DNA from: an uncultured Collinsella sp.
GTDB taxonomy: Bacteria; Actinomycetota; Coriobacteriia; Coriobacteriales; Coriobacteriaceae
NCBI GenBank assembly: GCA_902496775.1
Contig: CABVCF010000025.1
Span: forward strand, 1-24,789
Direction of reading: 5' to 3'
Length of the DNA: 24,789 bases
Shown here: piece after piece, positions 21,046 to 24,789 of the stretch
Layout: each line of letters opens with the position of its first letter
How positions within the stretch are numbered: the first letter of the stretch is position 1
Position numbers and translations under genes: made by a program
Notes under the pieces: model-generated
The model's input: the letters and a program-made list of their open reading frames with translations, nothing else
The model's database searches: none
Told to the model about the DNA's origin: nothing

Positions 21046-21701
21046 TCGTCGCCTCCGCTCTTTTTGCCGCGCGCCGTGGCGGGAATCGTCAAGCTGACCG
21101 TTCCCTTGCCCGAAGCTCCCAGCAGTTCCTTGACGTCTTCGGGGTCAGCCGCCAGCGTCACCCATTCGATCTTGCCCTCGCGCGTGGCACCGGAATCCTC
21201 ACTGGTATCGATCACGTACGCGCCGCACAGCCGATCGGTTACGCCGTCTTTTTGCACATACACATCCACGTAGCTGCCCACGCCCGTGGCGCCGCCAACC
21301 GAGTGCTCGGCATCGACCGCCACCGAAACGGCGACCTTGCCCTTAGGCACCTCGAGCTTGTGGCTCTCGGCCTTGGTGTAGACATTGCAGATCACGGCGT
21401 TTTTGGGAATACGCGAAGTCGTCACGTCGCCGCGTACCTGGCGCAGCTCGGTCACCGCGTCACGCGGCAGCAGACTTGTCAGCCATTCCCGGGTTATGAC
21501 ATTGGTCTCATCGAGGGTCTCGCCCACATCGATATCGCGCGCCGCGACGCATACCTCGACGCGATCGCCACCGTACTTGGCCAAGATCTCAGCCTGGACC
21601 TGTTCGGCTTGCGAGCGGATCGACGAGCCGTAAACCATGCAGAGCAGAGCAGCGAGCACGCCCGCGACCAGACTGATGGCGATGCGCTTGCTCTTGTTCA
21701 C
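21042..21701 (-). CDS. cpaB: CpaB/RcpC-like SAF-domain protein
   Basis: A 219-aa protein with a cytoplasmic basic start (VNKSKR), one membrane helix (IAISLVAGVLAALLCMVYG) and then a SAF domain (VEVCVAARDIDVGETLDETNVITREWLTSLL, residues 45-80). A beta-rich C-terminal region with KVAVSVAVDAEHSVGGATGVGSYVDVYV follows, as in RcpC/CpaB. These proteins are exported accessory factors of Flp pili, thought to bind cell wall glycan. The start is GTG 21701 with AGGAG five bases before; an ATG five codons earlier overlaps that ribosome site and is less likely. It is the first gene of the tad operon. Confidence 0.9.
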   Translation of the reverse strand: MNKSKRIAISLVAGVLAALLCMVYGSSIRSQAEQVQAEILAKYGGDRVEVCVAARDIDVGETLDETNVITREWLTSLLPRDAVTELRQVRGDVTTSRIPKNAVICNVYTKAESHKLEVPKGKVAVSVAVDAEHSVGGATGVGSYVDVYVQKDGVTDRLCGAYVIDTSEDSGATREGKIEWVTLAADPEDVKELLGASGKGTVSLTIPATARGKKSGGDE

Positions 21702-21724
21702 GGCCGCTCCTCTCATGGCAGTGC

Positions 21725-21738
21725 CGGGCGAATGCCCG
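21725..21738 (-). other. Leader hairpin of tad operon
   Basis: CGGGC-loop-GCCCG (5-bp stem, 4-base loop) lies about 15-20 bases upstream of the cpaB ribosome site. It is small but GC-rich and could affect translation initiation. It may be chance. Confidence 0.3.
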
Positions 21739-21811
21739 TACCACCATTGTCTGGGCGGTCAGAGTGCAAAGCGGCGCAATCGCGATCTTGGTTTTCGATG
21801 TCAAACCAATC

Positions 21812-21871
21812 GCTGACCAAAAGCTGACCAGCCCGTCAAGCTCGTGGCAAGGTTTTGGTCAGCACGTCAGC
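21812..21871. promoter_or_regulatory. Repeated GCTGACCA sites upstream of tad operon
   Basis: GCTGACCA occurs at 21812-21819 and 21823-21830, exactly 11 bases apart, and inverted as TGGTCAGC at 21856-21863. A partial CGTCAGC follows at 21865-21871. The sites lie 110-170 bases upstream of cpaB. TTGACA occurs nearby on the minus strand (about 21796-21801) without a good -10, as in activator-dependent promoters. Binding by a regulator is inferred. Confidence 0.5.
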
Positions 21872-21900
21872 AAACTGCATGTTTCGAGGCTTTTCCGCAG

Positions 21901-21936
21901 CAAAAAAGCCGTCTCCCGAACAGTTGGGAGACGGCT
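21901..21936 (-). terminator. Terminator after rsgA
   Basis: Minus strand perfect 11-bp stem AGCCGTCTCCC/GGGAGACGGCT (21907-21936) with an 8-base loop and TTTTTTG tail, 17 bases after the rsgA stop. It insulates the tad operon from rsgA. Confidence 0.93.
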
Positions 21937-21953
21937 GTCATAGGAAAAATCAA

Positions 21954-23135
21954 TTACAGATGAACATCGGGATCGAGCATTTGAGCGCTCACGCGCATGG
22001 ATGACGCCAGGCTTTGGAACGTTTCCAGACGCAGGCTGTCGATCTGCCCGGCGTCCTCGGCCTCGCGAACGGCGCAGCCCGGCTCATGGGTATGTGTGCA
22101 ATCGCCAAACCGGCACGCGCGCGATGCCTCGACAATCTCGGGAAAGGCGCGCGCCAGACCACGCTCGTGACCCACGAGCGGTAGACTGCGCAGGCCCGGG
22201 GCATCGGCGATCACGCCGGCGTCGCCCGGCAGCGCCACCATCACGCGCGCGACGGTAGTGTGACGGCCCTGGTCGTCGCGTTCGCGCACACCGCCGGTCG
22301 CCAACGTATCGTGGCCCAGCAGTGCATTGAGCAGCGTCGACTTGCCGGCACCCGACTCGCCCAGAATCATGGCGCAGCTCCCGGCAGGCACGCAGGCACG
22401 GACCTCGTCCAGGCCGCGGCCCTCGGCAGAGGACGTCACGATCACGCGCACGTCCGGACCCACCAGGCGGCGCACGCGGTCCAGATCGCGCTCGAGCTCC
22501 TCGGCATCGCAGCGGTCAGCTTTGGTGAGCACCACCACCGGCTCGGCATCGCAGCCGAGCGCCAACACCAGCGAGCGCGCCACGCGGTCGAGCAGCACCT
22601 CACCGGCACCGAGCGCCTGCACGATTAGCACGCTATCCACGTTGGAGCAGAGCACCTGGCGCTCTCCACGGGCACGGCCGCGCCAACGCTCAAAGCTCGT
22701 ACGGCGCGGCAGAACGCACTCAATCACGCCCATATCGTGCCCGGGAGCGCGGCGCACCGCCACACGGTCGCCCACGGCAGGCAACAGGACCTCGTCCTCG
22801 CCGCGCGACTTGGCAAACCCCACGGCATGCTCGGCGCGAAAGGTGTCGTCGGCAGTCGCCACCAGCGGAAACCCGCGATCCAAGCGCACCACGGCACCCA
22901 GCCGCATCTGCTCGGGCTCCTCGGCATGTGCGCAGAAATCATCAAAGGCAGCCTGCTGGGCTTCATCGACCGGCAGGTCATCAAACGCCGGAACGTCCTG
23001 CAGCGCGTCGAGTCCCGGCACGCTCGCCAGCAGCTCCTCAGCAGACGCGGGGGCCTCGGTCGCAAGCTTCCGACGACGATCGCGCTTAGCCCGCGCCCCC
23101 GTCGTCTTTTTCTTCGCCTTAGCCTTAGCCTTGCC
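21954..23135 (-). CDS. rsgA: Ribosome small-subunit GTPase RsgA
   Basis: Circularly permuted GTPase that tests late 30S subunits. The permuted order of motifs is visible: TKAD (G4, near 206), then GESGAGKSTLLN (G1, near 263) and DAPGLRSLPL (G3). The C-terminal zinc site is CRFGDCTHTHEPGC. An OB-fold precedes the GTPase (GAVVRLDRGFPLVA, VGDRVAVRR). The 393-aa length exceeds the family's usual 300-350 because of a Lys/Ala-rich basic N-terminus (GKAKAKAKKKTTGARAKRDRRRK) and an acidic linker. I start at GTG 23135 with GGGAGG five bases before; the TTG eight codons upstream has no site. It is transcribed alone with its own terminator. Confidence 0.95.
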   Translation of the reverse strand, partial: GKAKAKAKKKTTGARAKRDRRRKLATEAPASAEELLASVPGLDALQDVPAFDDLPVDEAQQAAFDDFCAHAEEPEQMRLGAVVRLDRGFPLVATADDTFRAEHAVGFAKSRGEDEVLLPAVGDRVAVRRAPGHDMGVIECVLPRRTSFERWRGRARGERQVLCSNVDSVLIVQALGAGEVLLDRVARSLVLALGCDAEPVVVLTKADRCDAEELERDLDRVRRLVGPDVRVIVTSSAEGRGLDEVRACVPAGSCAMILGESGAGKSTLLNALLGHDTLATGGVRERDDQGRHTTVARVMVALPGDAGVIADAPGLRSLPLVGHERGLARAFPEIVEASRACRFGDCTHTHEPGCAVREAEDAGQIDSLRLETFQSLASSMRVSAQMLDPDVHL

Positions 23136-23182
23136 CACAAGCGCCTCCCAGCACCACAAATCACAACTGAGCAGGTATTTTA

Positions 23183-23252
23183 AATCAAAAAGAGCTGGCC
23201 GGGCAAAGCCCTAAATCAAAAAGAGCCGGTCGAGCAAACGCTCGATCGGCTC
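23183..23252 (-). repeat. Tandem near-duplicate of a terminator 3' half
   Basis: AAATCAAAAAGAGC begins two copies, at about 23183 and 23214 (plus strand). The second carries a full hairpin; the first keeps only the tail half, with a short GGGC-N3-GCCC stem. On the minus strand the duplicated part reads TTTGC...GGC..CTCTTTTTGATTT. Confidence 0.7.
23214..23252 (-). terminator. Terminator of the P-type ATPase transcript
   Basis: Minus strand 13-bp stem GAGCCGATCGAGC/GCTCGACCGGCTC (23223-23252, one G-U type pair) with a GTTT loop and TTTTTGATTT tail. It lies about 160 bases after the ATPase stop, beyond the long inverted repeat. Confidence 0.85.
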
Positions 23253-23311
23253 ACAATCTTTCCCTCAGCCCTTTTCATCCGCACGGGAGAAAAGCCAGCA
23301 AAGCCACCGCA

Positions 23312-23399
23312 GGGCCCGCCCCGGAAGCCCTTTCTCCCGAACGATCCCGCAGCGCAAAGCGCGAGGACCAGTGAGGGAGAAAGGGCGTGGGGCGGGCCC
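23312..23399. repeat. Long interrupted inverted repeat behind the ATPase gene
   Basis: Left arm 23312-23338 and right arm 23375-23399 share GGGCCCGCCCC and GCCCTTTCTCCC in inverted orientation, differing only by a short internal bulge (GGAA versus AC). The 36-base loop holds a small GCGC-AAA-GCGC hairpin. In the ATPase 3' UTR this makes a very stable 23-bp structure. It has no T-run, so it is not a usual terminator. Confidence 0.8.
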
Positions 23400-23410
23400 G
23401 GACAGGTACG

Positions 23411-24789
23411 TTACTCCTTCTCGACCGCGCGCATGATCGCCTTGTAGATCTCCATCAGCGGGATGATCAGGAAGGCCAGGCCCAGCGCGGCAAGAACGCC
23501 CTTGAGCTCAAGCGTCACGGGGCCAAAGAACATCTCGGCAAGCGTCGGCTGCACGGTCACGATCACCGTCAGCACCAGCGCCAGCGCGGCCGAAGCCCAC
23601 AGCCACTTGTTCTGCTTCTTCATGGTGAACAGCGACGCACGACGGCTGCGCATATTGAAGCAGTGGAAAATCTCGACCATGTTGAGCGTGATGAACGCCA
23701 TCATCACGCCTTCCTCGTCGGCATTGCCGGCGATCATATCGGCGATGTGGATGTAGCCCATGTCAAAGTACACGCCCACAAAGAAGCTCGCCAGCACCAG
23801 CACGGTGATGATCAGGCCCTGGACCACGCAGTCCAGACCCATATTGCCGGCAAAGACGCCGTCCTTGGCGTTGCGCGGCTTGCGCTTCATGATGTCGCCC
23901 TCGGCATCCTCCATGCCCAGCGCAAGCGCGGGGAAGCAGTCGGTGACCAGGTTCACCCACAGCAGCTGCACCGGCTGGAAGATGGTAAAGCCGATGAGCG
24001 TGGCGATAAACACCGAGAAGACCTCGGCAAGGTTAGCCGAAAGCAGGAACTGGATGACCTTGCGGATGTTGTCGTAGATGCGACGGCCCTCTTCGCAGGC
24101 ACCGATGATGGTGGCGAAGTTGTCGTCGGCAAGCACCATGTCGGCAACGTTCTTGGTGACGTCGGTGCCGGTGATGCCCATACCGACGCCGATGTCGGCG
24201 CGCTTGATGGACGGGGCGTCGTTGACGCCGTCGCCCGTCATGGCCACGATCTGGTCGCGCGACTTCCAAGCCTCGACGATGCGTGTCTTGTGCTCGGGCT
24301 GGACGCGGGCGTACACGCCGTAGTCCTCGATGTGCGCGTCGAGTTCCTCGTCGCTCATGCGATCGAGGTCGGCACCGGTGATGGCATGGCTGCGATCGGT
24401 GACGATGCCCAGCTGCTTGGCGATGGCCACGGCGGTGTCGATGTGGTCGCCCGTGATCATGACGGTGCGGATACCGGCATCGTGGGCCTCGCGGATGGCG
24501 TCGGCAACCTCGGGGCGGACCGGGTCAATCATGCCGGACAGGCCGCAGAAGACCAGGTCGTGCTCGAGCGCAGCGGGGCTGCAGTCGCTCGGGACCTCGG
24601 TGTGGGTGCGGCTTGCCAGCGCCAGTACGCGCAGGGCCTCGTCGGCCATGGCCTTGTTGGCGGCCACGAGCTCGGCGCGACGCTCCTCGGTCAGGGGGAC
24701 GACCTTATCGCCGTCGTAGATATGGGTGCACAGGCCGATCACCACGTCGGGCGCGCCCTTGGTGTACTGCTCGTACTCGCCGTCCAGGG
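23411..24789 (-). CDS. P2A-type (calcium) P-type ATPase, C-terminal part
   Basis: The gene runs off the right edge; the N-terminus, including the DKTGT phosphorylation site, is outside. The visible 458 residues begin with the nucleotide-binding KGAPD motif (rightmost 40 bases). After it come SGMIDPVRPEV, MITGDHIDTAVAIAKQLGI and the hinge MTGDGVNDAPSIKRADIGVGMG. Then come TM5 (FLLSANLAEVFSVFIATLIGF) and TM6 (VQLLWVNLVTDCFPALALGME). The Asn and Glu of TM5 and the Asn, Thr and Asp of TM6 match calcium-site residues of SERCA/PMR1-type pumps. Four C-terminal helices follow. It likely exports Ca2+ from the cytosol. The in-frame GTG at 24745 is internal, not the start. Confidence 0.94.
   Translation of the reverse strand, partial: LDGEYEQYTKGAPDVVIGLCTHIYDGDKVVPLTEERRAELVAANKAMADEALRVLALASRTHTEVPSDCSPAALEHDLVFCGLSGMIDPVRPEVADAIREAHDAGIRTVMITGDHIDTAVAIAKQLGIVTDRSHAITGADLDRMSDEELDAHIEDYGVYARVQPEHKTRIVEAWKSRDQIVAMTGDGVNDAPSIKRADIGVGMGITGTDVTKNVADMVLADDNFATIIGACEEGRRIYDNIRKVIQFLLSANLAEVFSVFIATLIGFTIFQPVQLLWVNLVTDCFPALALGMEDAEGDIMKRKPRNAKDGVFAGNMGLDCVVQGLIITVLVLASFFVGVYFDMGYIHIADMIAGNADEEGVMMAFITLNMVEIFHCFNMRSRRASLFTMKKQNKWLWASAALALVLTVIVTVQPTLAEMFFGPVTLELKGVLAALGLAFLIIPLMEIYKAIMRAVEKE

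Noticed and set aside
23411..24745. GTG at 24745 as the start of the P-type ATPase
   Set aside because: The frame continues to the window edge with the conserved KGAPD motif, so the gene is truncated by the window rather than starting there.

Overview
The window is GC-rich bacterial chromosome with nearly every gene on the minus strand. Its gene content and style (actinobacterial-type tad operon, a LexA-like box of the GAAC-N4-GTTC kind, GC-biased codon use) suggest a gut Coriobacteriia, most like Collinsella. This placement is an inference from style, since no rRNA or taxonomic marker comparison was possible.

Layout, left to right. 1-336: two tRNA-Arg(ACG) genes, the first cut by the window edge, with a terminator, a promoter and a tRNA-like scrap between or beside them. 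373-900: an unidentified 125-aa protein behind a LexA-like box. 924-2207: serS, divergent from a 57-aa membrane protein (2319-2492) too short for usual ORF cut-offs. 2491-2652: a convergent interval filled by two copies of a palindromic repeat around a strong terminator. 2649-4908: proC, then rlmH coupled to an SPFH/stomatin-like gene. 4966-5284: tRNA-Leu(CAG) whose 3' end plus terminator is duplicated downstream. 5328-10823: a housekeeping run read right to left as GH5-like glycosidase, rsmI, metG, rsmA (ksgA), tatD. 11019-11249: four palindromic 62-bp repeats. 11306-11378: tRNA-Phe(GAA). 11502-12052: a toxin-antitoxin-like pair. 12111-21701: a tad (Flp pilus) operon. 21954-23135: rsgA. 23411-24789: the C-terminal part of a P2A calcium-type ATPase, with unusual inverted repeats behind it.

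The tad operon is the main functional unit. In transcription order it encodes CpaB/RcpC (SAF domain), CpaE/TadZ (positioning ATPase), TadA (motor ATPase), TadB and TadC (inner-membrane platform), a Flp pilin, an unknown single-pass membrane protein, a second Flp/TadE-like pseudopilin, a TadE-like protein, a large TadG-like protein, another TadE-like protein and a DUF192-like protein. Most junctions overlap by 1-4 bp and some by tens of bases, implying one polycistronic message with coupled translation. No secretin is present, as expected for a monoderm, and no prepilin peptidase lies in the window.

The least ordinary material is structural. It includes sense-opposed 12-nt T-arm copies beside two different tRNA genes, a tRNA-Leu tail duplication, a repeat pair whose core is inverted relative to its flanks, a phased GCTGACCA motif upstream of the tad operon, and a GH5-like enzyme lacking the expected acid/base glutamate.
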